DNA from: Planctomycetota bacterium
GTDB taxonomy: Bacteria; Planctomycetota; Planctomycetia; Isosphaerales; Isosphaeraceae
Reading direction: 5' to 3'
Assembly: GCA_021791715.1 (NCBI GenBank)
Contig: JAJYWB010000015.1
Location: 30,925 to 94,924, forward strand
Length of the DNA: 64,000 nt
A program made the translations under genes and the position numbers. The notes under the pieces were generated by a model. The model had not been told where the DNA came from. It ran no database searches and was given only the letters and a program-made list of their open reading frames with translations. This document shows positions 26,641 through 36,803 of this stretch, in pieces. Within the stretch, counting starts at the first letter, position 1. Every line of letters begins with the position of its first letter.

Positions 26641-28392
26641 ATGATTCCGCGACTCATCTCGGCCGTGACCCTTCTGCTGCTTTTCGTCGCCGATATCCGG
26701 GCTCAAATTCCTTCAGACGCACCCGTCGCCAAACGAAAGTCGTCTATCACCTTACTGTCCGGCAGTGATGAACATAGAGCGGAGGGGAAGAACGGAGCGG
26801 TCGTCGCGGGAGGCAAGGCCGCGACCGCCGCCGGCATCGAGATTATGAAAAAAGGAGGAAACGCGGCCGACGCCGCCGCGGCGACGATTCTCGCGCTTTC
26901 GGTCACCGATCCCAAACTCTTCTGCTTCGGCGGCGAGGTTCCAATCCTCTATCGCGACGGTAAGACTAAAAATGTTGAAGTGATTTGCGGACAAGGCGTC
27001 GCTCCCGGGCTCGCGACTCGCGCGTATTTCGCCAAAAAAGGAGGGATTCCGAACAAAGGGATCGAGGCCGCGGCGGTTCCTGGAGCGCTCGACGCGATCG
27101 TTACTCTGCTCATTCGGCATGGAAGCAAAACCTTCGGCTTTGTCGCCGCGCCGACTTTGAGTCTGCTTGAAAAGCACGCCGAACCGTGGCACGCCGATCT
27201 CGAAAGGACGCTTATCAGACTGATCGCCGCTGAAGCCCTGGCGGGCTTCGGTCGAGAAACGGGATTGAAAGGCGTTTCGGATTATTTTTATCGAGGTCCG
27301 ATCGCGCGGGAGATCGACGCTTGGTCGAAGGAAAATGGCGGACTGATTCGCTATAGCGACATGGCGACACATTTGACTCGAATCGAAAGCCCCATTTCAA
27401 AGAAATTTCATGGATTTCAGATCTTTAAGTGCGGAGCGTGGTCGCAAGGTCCGGCTTTGCTCGAGGCGCTCGATATCGTCGAATGTTTTTCGATGAAATT
27501 TTCGTTAACCCGTCCGTACGGGGATTATACCATTCCACGAGGACCGGTTGAATCCGCTGATTTAGTTCATCTTTCGGTCGAGGCTCTCAAACTCGCGCTC
27601 GCGGATCGCGACGCATATTACGCGGACCCCCTTTTCGTAGACGTGCCGCTTGATCAATTGCTTTCTCGCGAATACGCTCGCGCTCGCGCGAAGTTGATCG
27701 ATCTCGATCATGCTTCGCTTGTCCAGCGGCCGGGAGATCCTCTCCACGGCAAGGCATTGCTCGATGAACAGCGAGCGAAGATCCTACTACGATCGGGTAA
27801 AGACGCGGCGTCGAACGATACGACGACGTGTTTGACCGCCGATAAAGACGGAAACGTCGTCGCTGCGACTCCGAGCGGCTGGTCGGGAGTCGTCGCCGGG
27901 AAAACGGGAGTTTGGCTGGGATCGAGACTTCAAAGTTTCAACACCTGGGAGGGACATCCCAATTGTATCGAGCCGGGAAAGCGCCCGAGGATCACGCTTT
28001 CGCCGACGATCGCCGACGATGACTCGGGCTCGGTGTTCGCGATCAGCGTTGCGGGTGGAGATAATCAAGATCAAGTAACATTTCAATTGATAATCAATAG
28101 TTTGGTTATAGGTATGGACGTCGACGAATCGGTTCGATCGCAACGATTTCTCACCGATCATATGGTGGGATCGTTCTCTCAAACGCCGCCCAAATTGGGG
28201 AGCTTGAAGCTTTATGAAAACTTTGATCCAAAAATCGTCGAGGCGCTTAAGGCGAAGGGGCATGTGGTGACGTTGCACAAGCCGCCGATGGCCGCGGCGC
28301 CGACGATGTTAAGAATTGAGCATCAGGCAAATAAATCATTTATGGAAGCAGCGGGCGATCCCGCGGCGCGGCGCCACGCCGCGGCGTATTGA
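26641..28392 (+). CDS. Gamma-glutamyltransferase family protein (secreted)
   Basis: Ntn-hydrolase of the gamma-glutamyltransferase family, 583 residues, exported by a signal peptide (LISAVTLLLLFVADIRAQ). The large-subunit start (GAVVAGGKAATAAGIEIMKKG GNAADAAAA region) is typical. The autocleavage site and nucleophile Thr lie in SNDTTTCLTADKDGN near residue 393. The usual pattern here is T-T-H; this protein has Thr-Thr-Cys. The later GKRPRITLSPT and GGDNQDQVTFQLIINSL correspond to the family's glycine-rich binding loop. Start ATG has ACGAGGA 7 nt upstream. Transpeptidase versus hydrolase activity is uncertain, as several planctomycete members diverge from glutathione-acting enzymes. Confidence 0.88.
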   Translation: MIPRLISAVTLLLLFVADIRAQIPSDAPVAKRKSSITLLSGSDEHRAEGKNGAVVAGGKAATAAGIEIMKKGGNAADAAAATILALSVTDPKLFCFGGEVPILYRDGKTKNVEVICGQGVAPGLATRAYFAKKGGIPNKGIEAAAVPGALDAIVTLLIRHGSKTFGFVAAPTLSLLEKHAEPWHADLERTLIRLIAAEALAGFGRETGLKGVSDYFYRGPIAREIDAWSKENGGLIRYSDMATHLTRIESPISKKFHGFQIFKCGAWSQGPALLEALDIVECFSMKFSLTRPYGDYTIPRGPVESADLVHLSVEALKLALADRDAYYADPLFVDVPLDQLLSREYARARAKLIDLDHASLVQRPGDPLHGKALLDEQRAKILLRSGKDAASNDTTTCLTADKDGNVVAATPSGWSGVVAGKTGVWLGSRLQSFNTWEGHPNCIEPGKRPRITLSPTIADDDSGSVFAISVAGGDNQDQVTFQLIINSLVIGMDVDESVRSQRFLTDHMVGSFSQTPPKLGSLKLYENFDPKIVEALKAKGHVVTLHKPPMAAAPTMLRIEHQANKSFMEAAGDPAARRHAAAY

Positions 28393-28576
28393 AAGACGGT
28401 CCTTCGAGCGGCGAAGTCTGATCGGAAAATCCCCTTTTCAGACGGGATTTCGCCGGCGTTTCGCGCGGGTCGAGTCGCCTTGAGACGTAAATGGTGCTAT
28501 TCTCATTGCATGAGGCTCGATCGGACCGTCCGACGAGGCGTTCGGATCGATTGTTCCGGCGGAAGCGAGCGCACGC

Positions 28577-29344
28577 GTGATCATCGCCGAACGGCTTTGT
28601 AAGTCGTATTTCAATTATCGAAAGGGCTGGATCCCCGCGGTCGAGGACGTGAGCTTCGAGTGCCTGCCGGGGATGATTTTCGGCCTGCTCGGTCCCAACG
28701 GAGCGGGAAAGACGACGACGCTCCGGATGTTGAGCACCGTCTTGCGGCCGACTTCGGGTACGGCTTATGTCGCGGGGTACAACGTGTTGTACAACCCCGC
28801 GGCGGTTCGGTCTCATATCGGCTATATGTCGGCGGGCACGGGGATATACGACCGGATGTCGGCTTGGGAGCTGGTCGAATATTACGGCAAGCTTTACGGG
28901 ATGGAATCGGATCGGCTCCGCGAGCGGATGGAGACGATCTTCGATTGGCTGAAGATGAACGACTTTCGCGACGTTCTGGGTTCGAAGATGTCGACCGGGA
29001 TGAAGCAAAAGGTGTCGATCGCTCGAACGATCGTCCACGATCCCCCCGTTCTCATTTTCGACGAGCCGACTTCGGGGCTCGATATTTTGGTGGTTCGGGT
29101 GGTGCTGCAGAAGATCGAGGAACTGCGCGAGCAAGGCAAAACGATCATCTTTTCGACGCACGCGATGCACGAGGTACAAAAGCTATGTTCACGCGTGGCG
29201 ATTTTGCATCGAGGGCGGATTCAGGCTTCGGGTGGAGTGGGTGAGCTGCTCGATCGGTACGAGAGCTCGGATCTTGAGGATCTTTTTTTCAAGCTGGTCG
29301 AGCGCGGGGGCGACATCAACACGCCCGTCGAGAGCGTGTATTGA
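28577..29344 (+). CDS. ABC-2 transporter ATP-binding subunit (NatA-like)
   Basis: Cytoplasmic ATPase of 255 residues powering the permease encoded 100 bp downstream. Walker [11 protein letters not shown] near residue 40, the signature loop reads [14 protein letters not shown] instead of LSGGQ, Walker [13 protein letters not shown] near residue 160 and the switch His in FSTHAMHEV. The M-S-T-G-M-K-Q form is known in NatA (Na+ exporter) type ATPases. The start is a GTG at 28577; GGAAGCGAGC precedes it. The protein ends with an acidic tail. Together with the next gene it resembles NatAB; the exported substrate is not known. Confidence 0.93.
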   Translation: MIIAERLCKSYFNYRKGWIPAVEDVSFECLPGMIFGLLGPNGAGKTTTLRMLSTVLRPTSGTAYVAGYNVLYNPAAVRSHIGYMSAGTGIYDRMSAWELVEYYGKLYGMESDRLRERMETIFDWLKMNDFRDVLGSKMSTGMKQKVSIARTIVHDPPVLIFDEPTSGLDILVVRVVLQKIEELREQGKTIIFSTHAMHEVQKLCSRVAILHRGRIQASGGVGELLDRYESSDLEDLFFKLVERGGDINTPVESVY

Positions 29345-29449
29345 CGATCGATCGAGGCGTATGAAAAACGGACGATCTCGGCGGCCGGCGTGACGATCGG
29401 CTCTGAGCGAACGATCACCCTGGGATAAGTGGAATTCGAGGCGAAAGCG

Positions 29450-31615
29450 ATGCGTTGGTCGATCATATGGGTGATCTTTCGTCGCGAGGTGCGCGATCAG
29501 GTGCGCGATCGGCGCACGCTGTTCATGATCTTCGTGCTGCCGATTCTGCTCTACCCGATTCTCGGGTTCACAATTTTACAGTTATCAACGGCGTTTGAGC
29601 AAAAGCCGCGAACGGTCGTCGTTCTGGGCGCCGAGCGATTGCCGTCGAATCCGAGCTTGCTCGATCCCAGGGGGGATCGGTTCGCGCGGGAGTTGTTTTC
29701 GTCCGAGGCCGAGGAATCGCGGTTGATCGTCGACCGCGAGCCCGCGACGAGCGCGTGGGGCGATCCCGCGAAACGGGGCGAAGCGCTTCGTTCCGGAAAG
29801 GTCGACGCGGTTCTCGTGATTCCGCCCGATATCGGCGAGCGGATCGATCAGGTTAAGCCGATTGAAACTCCAATCATATACAACAGCGTTAACGAGCAAA
29901 GCCAGCTTACGTATTTACGTTTAAGGGAAGTATTGAGGCGTTGGAACGACGAGATCGTCGCGGCGCGGCTTGTTCACGACAACAAGCCCGAGAGTTACAC
30001 CGAGCCCGTTCAGGCGCCGCCGACCGACGTCGCGACGGGGAAGCAGGCGGGGCGGAACGTCTGGTCGAGGCTCTTTCCGTTTTTGCTTATCATTATGTCT
30101 TTAACCGGGGCGTTTTATCCCGCGATCGATATTTGCGCGGGAGAAAAAGAACGGGGGACGATGGAAACGCTTTTGATCAGTCCCGCGAGCCGGGGCGAGA
30201 TCGTGATGGGCAAGTTCTTCACGGTTTTGCTCGCGAGCGTGCTGACGGCGTTTCTTAATCTTGTAAGCATGGGTTTAACGGGTTTTCAACTGGCGCGGCG
30301 GATGTCGGCGTTGGCGAAATCGGTCGGCCCCGGCGCCGCCGACGTGATCGCCCCGCCGTCGCTCGTCTCTTCGTTCTGGATGGTGCTGTTGCTGATTCCT
30401 CCCGCGGCGTTCTTCAGCGCCGTGTGCATCGCACTCGCCGTGCTCGCCAAAAGCATGAAAGAGGGTCAGTATTATATGACTCCCTTATATCTTATTTCGT
30501 TGCCGTTGATTTTTCTCACGCTCGCGCCCGGGGTTTCGCTTGATCCGTTTTACAGCCTGGTGCCGATCACGGGGGTTTCGCTGCTGTTGCGGGCGATCAT
30601 GCAGGGGGATTTCGTCGTCGCGCGGCGCTATTTTTTACCCGTGCTGATCCCGACATGCGTTTACGGAGTGTTGGCGTTGCGGTGGGCGATCGATCAATTC
30701 CAGCGCGAGGATGTTTTGTTTCGAGAGGCCGAGAAGTTCGACCTCAAAGGGTGGATCGTCCACCTGTTTCGCGACAAAGAGGAGACTCCCGGTCCCGGTA
30801 TGGCGCTGTTATGTTTTGTTTTGATGTTGAGTTCGGCTTGGTTTTTGATTCAGTGGCTCGCCGATACCTCGCCGCGATCGATGGTGATCTCTCAGGTGGG
30901 CTTCGTGCTCGCTCCGCCGCTTTTGCTGGCGCTTTTGCTGACGTCAAGCCCGCGACGCACGCTCAAGTTTTACGCGCCTAAAATCGAGTATATCGCGATT
31001 TCGCTCGGGCTTGCGATCGCGATTCATCCTTGGGGGAGCGAACTCGCATCCTGGGTCGAGTGGATTTTTCCAATCCCCGAAGAGATTCGCACCCGGCTCG
31101 GGGCGATGACGGCGAACATTAAGAATCCGCTCACGCTTTTGACGATGTTCGCGATCGTTCCGGGGATTTGCGAGGAGATTGCGTTTCGGGGCTTCATTTT
31201 ATCGGGGCTTCAGAACCGATACCGGAACGTCACCGCGATCGTGTTGTCGGCGCTGTTGTTCGGATTTTTGCATGTATTGTTAAGTTTATCGCAGCAGGCG
31301 TTCAACGCGACGTTGTTGGGTCTTTTGTTGGGTTTGATCGCGGTTCGGAGCGGGAGCGTACTCCCCGGGATCGTTTTTCACGTGACGCACAACGGGCTCG
31401 CGGTGATGATGTCGAAGGTGAAGAATCCGTCGCTTTCGACTTGGCTTTATCGCGACACGGTGAACGGGCTTTATCAAAAACACTGGCTTGCGCTTGGACT
31501 CGCGGTGATGATCGTGTTGATCGGGCGTTTGATTCGAAACGGTTCGGATCGATCGAACGAAGCCGCCGAAGCGACCGACAAGTTCGAAGCCGAACTCGTC
31601 GAATCGGCGCGGTGA
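29450..31615 (+). CDS. ABC-2 permease fused to a CPBP (CAAX-protease/Abi) domain
   Basis: A 721-residue membrane protein. Start: the ATG at 29450 is preferred over an upstream GTG at 29429 because GAGG lies 9 nt before it. Residues 1-410 are a NatB-type ABC-2 permease: an N-terminal helix (FMIFVLPILLYPILGF), a long extracytoplasmic domain, and helices starting LFPFLLIIMSLTGAFYPA with GEKERGTMETLLISPASRGEIV. The C-terminal part (about residues 480-700) is a CPBP intramembrane protease-like domain with motif 1 CEEIAFRGFILSGL near residue 574, FGFLHVLL and FHVTHNGLAV. Fusion of an ABC-2 permease to CPBP is a known but uncommon planctomycete arrangement. It is coupled to the ATPase gene before it. 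Confidence 0.9.
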   Translation: MRWSIIWVIFRREVRDQVRDRRTLFMIFVLPILLYPILGFTILQLSTAFEQKPRTVVVLGAERLPSNPSLLDPRGDRFARELFSSEAEESRLIVDREPATSAWGDPAKRGEALRSGKVDAVLVIPPDIGERIDQVKPIETPIIYNSVNEQSQLTYLRLREVLRRWNDEIVAARLVHDNKPESYTEPVQAPPTDVATGKQAGRNVWSRLFPFLLIIMSLTGAFYPAIDICAGEKERGTMETLLISPASRGEIVMGKFFTVLLASVLTAFLNLVSMGLTGFQLARRMSALAKSVGPGAADVIAPPSLVSSFWMVLLLIPPAAFFSAVCIALAVLAKSMKEGQYYMTPLYLISLPLIFLTLAPGVSLDPFYSLVPITGVSLLLRAIMQGDFVVARRYFLPVLIPTCVYGVLALRWAIDQFQREDVLFREAEKFDLKGWIVHLFRDKEETPGPGMALLCFVLMLSSAWFLIQWLADTSPRSMVISQVGFVLAPPLLLALLLTSSPRRTLKFYAPKIEYIAISLGLAIAIHPWGSELASWVEWIFPIPEEIRTRLGAMTANIKNPLTLLTMFAIVPGICEEIAFRGFILSGLQNRYRNVTAIVLSALLFGFLHVLLSLSQQAFNATLLGLLLGLIAVRSGSVLPGIVFHVTHNGLAVMMSKVKNPSLSTWLYRDTVNGLYQKHWLALGLAVMIVLIGRLIRNGSDRSNEAAEATDKFEAELVESAR

Positions 31616-31676
31616 TCGGCGAGTCGATCCCGGATGTTCGTTTCGGTGAGATCTTAGCGTATCAAGGTTGATAAGA

Positions 31677-32564
31677 ATGCGCGATTCTGAAAGTTTGGGG
31701 ACGGTCGCGATCAAGGGGGTGGGATTGATCGGCGGGTCGATCGGCATGGCGCTGCGCGCCCGCGGGCTTGCGACGCGTGTCGTCGGTCTGGGACGCGACG
31801 AATCGAAGCTGAGGCGCGCGGTCGAGTTGGGGGCGATCGACGAATTCACGACCGATCCCGCTTCGGCTTATTCCAGGGCCGATTGCGTCGTCGTTTGCAC
31901 TCCGGTCGGTTCAATCGTCGAAGACGTGGTTGAATGTTTTAAATATGCTCGATCTCAAGCGATGGTGACGGACGCGGGGAGCGTGAAGGGGACGATCGTA
32001 TCGGGGGTTTTGGGGTCGGCGGGGCGTGACGCCGAGCGGTTTGTGGGAGCGCATCCGATCGCTGGATCGGAGCGTGGCGGCGTCGAGTTTTCGCGGCGCG
32101 ATTTGTTCGAAAATCGGGTTTGTGTCTTGACGCCGACCGACCCGGTTTGTAAGGATTCTTTACAGCGTGCGCGGGCGTTCTGGCGAGGGCTTGGTTGTTC
32201 GATCGTTGAAACGACACCCGAGCGTCACGACGAATTGCTTGCGAGCGGCAGTCATTTGCCTCACGTGATCGCCGCGGCTTTGGCCGCGAGCATTCCGATC
32301 GAGGCGATACCGCTGACGGCGGGGGCGTTTCGCGACGGAACCCGCGTGGCGGCTTCTTCGGCCGAGCTTTGGACCGGGATTTTCCAGGCCAACCGCGAGC
32401 CGCTTTTAAAAGCGATCGCGCGGTATGAAGCCGAGCTTACGTCCTTTGTCCGTGCTTTGGAGTCGAACCAAGAAGTCGAAATCAAAAACTGGTGGCTTAG
32501 GGCGCAACAACGCTTATCAACGTCACGTGCCGAATCGAATCCGACCGTAAACGTCGACGCTTGA
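31677..32564 (+). CDS. tyrA: Prephenate (arogenate) dehydrogenase
   Basis: NAD(P)-dependent dehydrogenase of tyrosine synthesis, 295 residues. The N-terminal Rossmann motif is IKGVGLIGGSIGMALRARG, followed by TDAGSVKG and the prephenate-binding GAHPIAGSERGGVEFS. HDELLASGSHLPHVIAAALA and FRDGTRVAASSAELWTGIF are conserved in the helical dimerisation domain. The ATG at 31677 has AAGG 9 nt upstream; a TTG at 31668 is less likely. No ACT or chorismate mutase domain is fused, so it is a stand-alone enzyme. It follows the ABC permease by 60 bp and may share a transcript, but the functions are unrelated. Confidence 0.94.
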   Translation: MRDSESLGTVAIKGVGLIGGSIGMALRARGLATRVVGLGRDESKLRRAVELGAIDEFTTDPASAYSRADCVVVCTPVGSIVEDVVECFKYARSQAMVTDAGSVKGTIVSGVLGSAGRDAERFVGAHPIAGSERGGVEFSRRDLFENRVCVLTPTDPVCKDSLQRARAFWRGLGCSIVETTPERHDELLASGSHLPHVIAAALAASIPIEAIPLTAGAFRDGTRVAASSAELWTGIFQANREPLLKAIARYEAELTSFVRALESNQEVEIKNWWLRAQQRLSTSRAESNPTVNVDA

Positions 32565-32749
32565 AACGCTCGCAACGATTGACTCGGAGTACGATTTTTC
32601 TTACACCGTTTTATGTTCGCCCGCCGCGATGTTTCCTCGCCGCGCCGATTTCGCCGCCTTGGGTGTGTTCAAACTCTTGGCTTTCACTTGGATTTCAACC
32701 TTGGAATTTGCCCTCAAGGCCGGTCGACCGGTGGGCGGGATTAGGATGA

Positions 32750-35677
32750 ATGACGCTTTGGCACATCGATATCGAGCCTTCCCCCGGACAACCCGATCAT
32801 GTCGGCGTGCGGATCGCGATCGAGGCCGCCGATCTCAACTCGCACGGTCCGTGGCGAGTTCGATCGAGTCGCGGCTTTTTGATCGAAGGCGATCTGACCG
32901 AAGCCGAGATCGATCGTTTAGCGCGTGATCTCTTCGTCGATCGCGTCGTCGAAACGTATCGAATCTCGCGTTGTCCCGAATCGGTCGCTCACTCAACCTC
33001 GAATCCGCCGCACTCGAGCCCGGTCGATTCGATCGGATCGGCTCACGCCGGCGTTTCAGAAGTTGTTCATGTGATCCGATTGGCGGGAGTGACCGATCCC
33101 GAAGGCGAAAGCGCGCTTTCGCTTCTTCATGAGCTTAAATATTCGGCGCGGGCGATCCGTACGGTTCGATCGTATCGGATCACGGGCCCCGATATGAAAT
33201 CGATCGACGAACTTGTGAATCGCGTGCTCGCGAACTCGGCGGTCGAACGCGCGATCAAAGGGCCGATCTTGTTCGATCGGCTAGAAAGCGGCTCGCCGTA
33301 TCGATTCGTTCGGCGCGAGGCGCCGATTCGCGAGTTGGGAGCTGTCGAACTCGGCGAATTGAGCCGATCGTGGGGGCTTTCGCTCAATATCGACGAAATG
33401 AGGGCGATTCAGGCTCATTTCATCGCCAAAGGCCGCGAGCCGACCGACTGCGAGCTCGAAACGATCGCGCAAACCTGGAGCGAACACTGCTCGCATAAAA
33501 CCCTGAAGGGACGCGTCGAGTTCGAAGGCGAAGAGATCGACAATCTCTTAAAACATACGATCTTCCAGGCGACGCGCGTGCTCGAACCCGAATGGGTCGT
33601 CAGCGTCTTCGCCGACAACGCGGGGATCGTCGAATTCGACGATGATTATGACGTCTGCTTTAAAGTGGAAACGCATAATCATCCGTCGGCGATCGACCCG
33701 TACGGCGGAGCGAACACGGGTTTGGGAGGGGTGATCCGCGACCCGTTGGGAACGGGGCTCGGCGCCAAGCCGATTTGCAACACCGACGTATTCTGCACGG
33801 CGCCTCCCGAAACTCCCGCCGAAGCGCTTCCTCCCGGCGTGCTTCATCCTCGACGCATTCTTCAGGGGGTGGTCGCGGGAGTGCGCGATTACGGCAACCG
33901 GATGGGGATCCCGACGGTCAACGGAGCGCTCGTCGTCGATCCCGCGTATCTCGCGAATCCGCTTGTGTTTTGCGGGACGGTGGGGGTGATTCCCAAAGGG
34001 ATGGCGTTTAAAGAGGTGAAAGCGGGAGACCGAATCGTTGTCATCGGCGGCAAGACGGGACGCGACGGGATCCACGGAGCGACTTTCAGCTCGGCCGAGC
34101 TGACCGGCGAAAGCGAATCGGCTTCGAGCGGGGCGGTGCAGATCGGCGACGCGATCGTCGAGAAAATCGTCCTCGACGTCGTTCTGCGCGCTCGCGATCG
34201 AGGTCTTTTCCGCGCGATCACCGATTGCGGCGCGGGAGGATTGAGTTCGGCGGTCGGCGAGATGGGGGCGAGCGTCGGCGCCGAGGTGGAGCTGGATAAA
34301 GCTCCGCTCAAATATGAAGGATTGTCGTATACAGAAATATGGATATCCGAATCTCAAGAGCGGATGGTGCTCGCGACTCCCGCCGAACATTGGGCCGAGT
34401 TGAAAGAGCTTTGCGCCGCCGAGGGGGTGATCGCGGCGGATATCGGTCGATTCATCGCTTCGGGTAAGTTGACTCTCAAATATCAGGGGCATGTCGTCGC
34501 CGATCTGGAGATGGATTTTCTTCACGACGGTCGTCCCCAGGTTTTACGTCGCGCCAAATACGATCCTCCTCCTGTGAAGGCGATCGCGTATCCCGCCGAA
34601 TCGAATCACGGCGAGGAGCTGCTGAAGATCCTCGGCTCGCACGGCGTTTGCAGCAAAGAATGGATTATACGGCAATATGATCATGAGGTTCAGGCGAGAA
34701 CGGTTTTGAAGCCGCTTACGGGGGTGATGGACGACGGTCCCGGCGACGCGTCGGTCGTTCTTCCGGTACTTGGATCGACGCGGGGATTGGCGGTCGCTTG
34801 CGGGATCAATCCGCGGTACGGGGCGATCGATCCGTACGCGATGGCTTGCGCTTCGGTCGACGAGGCGATCCGCAATTGCGTCGCGGTGGGCGCCGACCCC
34901 GATCGGATCGCGCTTTTGGACAATTTTTGTTGGGGAAATCCCGAACGTCCCGAAACGCTGGGATCGCTCGTGCTCGCCGCCCGCGGCTGCCACGACGCGG
35001 CGATCGGCTACCGCGCTCCGTTCATTTCGGGTAAAGATAGTTTATATAACGAATACACGCACGACGGTCGGAGCCGCGCGATTCCTCCCACGCTTTTGAT
35101 CAGCGCGATCGGTCGGGTTCCGGATGTAAACAAGTGTGTAACGATGGATTTAAAAGCTCCGGGCGATCTTTTATTCATCGTGGGAGAGACTCGGGACGAG
35201 ATGGGGGGCTCGCATTGGTCGTTGATTCGGGGGATTGAAGGGGGATTCGCGCCTCGGGTTGATTTCGAGGTCGGTCGACGGCTGTTCGCGGCGATGCATC
35301 GCGCGATCGTGAGCGGGCTGGTGAAAAGTTGCCACGATCCGAGCGAGGGGGGGCTCGCGGTCGCGGTCGCCGAGATGGCGATCGCGGGAGGTATGGGAGC
35401 GGACGTTTCGCTCGCCGCGGTTCCTCGACCCGCGGGGCTCGATCGCGATCTCGTGCTCCTTTTTTCGGAATCTCCCACGAGGTTCATCGTCGAGGTGGAA
35501 CCGAGGCATGAACAAGCTTTCTTAAAGATATTCGAGAATCTTCCGTCGGGTCGGTTGGGGCTGACGACGCGAGACGACGAGCCTCGGTTGAGAATTCGAG
35601 GCGTTAAGCGGTCGATCGCGGTCGATCTTTCGACGAGCGACATGAAGACGCGGTGGCAAGCGCCGCTGGCTTGGTAG
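32750..35677 (+). CDS. purL: Phosphoribosylformylglycinamidine synthase II with PurS-like N-terminal domains
   Basis: ATP-dependent FGAM synthase of purine synthesis, 975 residues, longer than the usual small PurL (about 740). The extra N-terminal 190 residues look like two PurS-type units: one from residue 1 (IDIEPSPGQPDHVG to VVETYRI) and a second with VIRLAGVTDPEGESALSLL. The catalytic part starts near residue 225 with NIDEMRAIQAHF and carries TWSEHCSHKTLKG, VETHNHPSAIDPYGG near residue 306 and GGLAVAVAEMAIAGG. Glutaminase PurQ is encoded separately at 36.8 kb, with a NYN gene between. The ATG at 32750 follows GGA closely; a GGCGGGA lies a little farther upstream. Confidence 0.94.
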   Translation: MTLWHIDIEPSPGQPDHVGVRIAIEAADLNSHGPWRVRSSRGFLIEGDLTEAEIDRLARDLFVDRVVETYRISRCPESVAHSTSNPPHSSPVDSIGSAHAGVSEVVHVIRLAGVTDPEGESALSLLHELKYSARAIRTVRSYRITGPDMKSIDELVNRVLANSAVERAIKGPILFDRLESGSPYRFVRREAPIRELGAVELGELSRSWGLSLNIDEMRAIQAHFIAKGREPTDCELETIAQTWSEHCSHKTLKGRVEFEGEEIDNLLKHTIFQATRVLEPEWVVSVFADNAGIVEFDDDYDVCFKVETHNHPSAIDPYGGANTGLGGVIRDPLGTGLGAKPICNTDVFCTAPPETPAEALPPGVLHPRRILQGVVAGVRDYGNRMGIPTVNGALVVDPAYLANPLVFCGTVGVIPKGMAFKEVKAGDRIVVIGGKTGRDGIHGATFSSAELTGESESASSGAVQIGDAIVEKIVLDVVLRARDRGLFRAITDCGAGGLSSAVGEMGASVGAEVELDKAPLKYEGLSYTEIWISESQERMVLATPAEHWAELKELCAAEGVIAADIGRFIASGKLTLKYQGHVVADLEMDFLHDGRPQVLRRAKYDPPPVKAIAYPAESNHGEELLKILGSHGVCSKEWIIRQYDHEVQARTVLKPLTGVMDDGPGDASVVLPVLGSTRGLAVACGINPRYGAIDPYAMACASVDEAIRNCVAVGADPDRIALLDNFCWGNPERPETLGSLVLAARGCHDAAIGYRAPFISGKDSLYNEYTHDGRSRAIPPTLLISAIGRVPDVNKCVTMDLKAPGDLLFIVGETRDEMGGSHWSLIRGIEGGFAPRVDFEVGRRLFAAMHRAIVSGLVKSCHDPSEGGLAVAVAEMAIAGGMGADVSLAAVPRPAGLDRDLVLLFSESPTRFIVEVEPRHEQAFLKIFENLPSGRLGLTTRDDEPRLRIRGVKRSIAVDLSTSDMKTRWQAPLAW

Positions 35678-35685
35678 GGAGTGCG

Positions 35686-35708
35686 CCGGGGGATTCGCCG
35701 TTCCCCGG
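35686..35708 (+). terminator. Weak hairpin after purL
   Basis: CCGGGG (35686-35691) pairs with CCCCGG (35703-35708) over an 11-nt loop, followed by GTTTATAC. It lies 8 bp after the purL stop. The stem is strong but the T tract is poor, so it may only slow or process the transcript. Confidence 0.35.
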
Positions 35709-35783
35709 GTTTATACTTGCGTTCACGTTCGGTAGGGTCGGTCGATTTTTTGATACGAAGTTCATGAATAAAGGGTTTTTCAA

Positions 35784-36614
35784 ATGATGCTCCGATTCGT
35801 CACATTTGTGGATGGTTCGAATCTCGACGGCGTGCTGAAGCACCTGAATCTTCGCGTGGACGATTACGGGTCGTTTTATCGACACGTGTTCGAGCAGAGC
35901 GTGCATTATTGGGGTCGTACGTTCGCGGAGGGTTCGCCGTGGCCGTCGGCGCAGCATTCGCGTATTTATTGGTATGTCGTGGGAAAGATGGACGAATGGG
36001 ATCTCGGCGATTCCAAGGCCGAGGGGCGGTTGCGGAATCGGTTCGAGGCGAATCCCAGGCTCCGCGATCAGTATGTCGAGGACGTCGCGCGGCGGATGCC
36101 CGAATTGAATATGGAGCGGCGGCTCGACGAGGCGTGGGCGCTTTGTTTCGCCGAGACCAAAGATTGGTACGAAGGAAAGCGCCGCGCGCTCGAACGGAAG
36201 AAGCGGTTTTATCACGGCGTTCAGGCCGCGACCGATTTCGTCGAGATCCGTCAGGAGGGGCACTGGAAGGTCGACCTGCTGCATCACACGCTCAACGAGA
36301 AGGGGCTCGATACGAGTCTCGCGGTCGACATGGTGGCGTTGCAAGATACTTATGACATCGCGCTTTTGATTTCGGGCGACGCCGACGGGATCCCCGGGAT
36401 CACGTACGTCAAAAGCAAGTCGAAGCACGTCGGCGTGGTCGAATTCCGTCGCGGCTCGGCGGAGGATTTCCCCGTCAAAGGGGCGTCGTCGCGGCTCAAG
36501 ATCGCGGCCGATTTCGTCGTCCAGATCTACGAGGCCGATCTGATCCGCCGCAAACTCGCTTACCGCGCCGAAGCCGATTACGGAGCGTTCGGACCGACCG
36601 AGGGGAATTATTGA
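35784..36614 (+). CDS. NYN domain (LabA/DUF88-like) protein
   Basis: Predicted PIN-like metal-dependent ribonuclease-fold protein of 276 residues. Residues near the start give FVDGSNLDG (first catalytic Asp), the middle carries KGLDTSLAVDMVALQ and the late LLISGDADGIPGI gives the third acidic site, the usual NYN arrangement. A helical insert of about 110 residues (ERRLDEAWALCFAETKDWYEGK and the following RRALERKKRF) separates the first and second parts. It lies between purL and purQ on the same strand, with gaps of about 105 and 190 bp, so co-expression is possible. Substrate RNA and any regulatory role are not known. Confidence 0.85.
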   Translation: MMLRFVTFVDGSNLDGVLKHLNLRVDDYGSFYRHVFEQSVHYWGRTFAEGSPWPSAQHSRIYWYVVGKMDEWDLGDSKAEGRLRNRFEANPRLRDQYVEDVARRMPELNMERRLDEAWALCFAETKDWYEGKRRALERKKRFYHGVQAATDFVEIRQEGHWKVDLLHHTLNEKGLDTSLAVDMVALQDTYDIALLISGDADGIPGITYVKSKSKHVGVVEFRRGSAEDFPVKGASSRLKIAADFVVQIYEADLIRRKLAYRAEADYGAFGPTEGNY

Positions 36615-36803
36615 TCGCTCGACGTCGACCGAGATCGCGCGACGATCGCTCGCGCGAACTCTCTTTTGTTAGTACAAACATTGAAACGATCAAACGAGAG
36701 TTTCAAAAACGCGCGAAAGAGAGCTCGGCGATCGGCGGTTGTTCATTCGATTTAGTTGCAAATTTGATCTAGCTTTTAAGTTATTTCCTCCGGGTCGAGC
36801 CGA

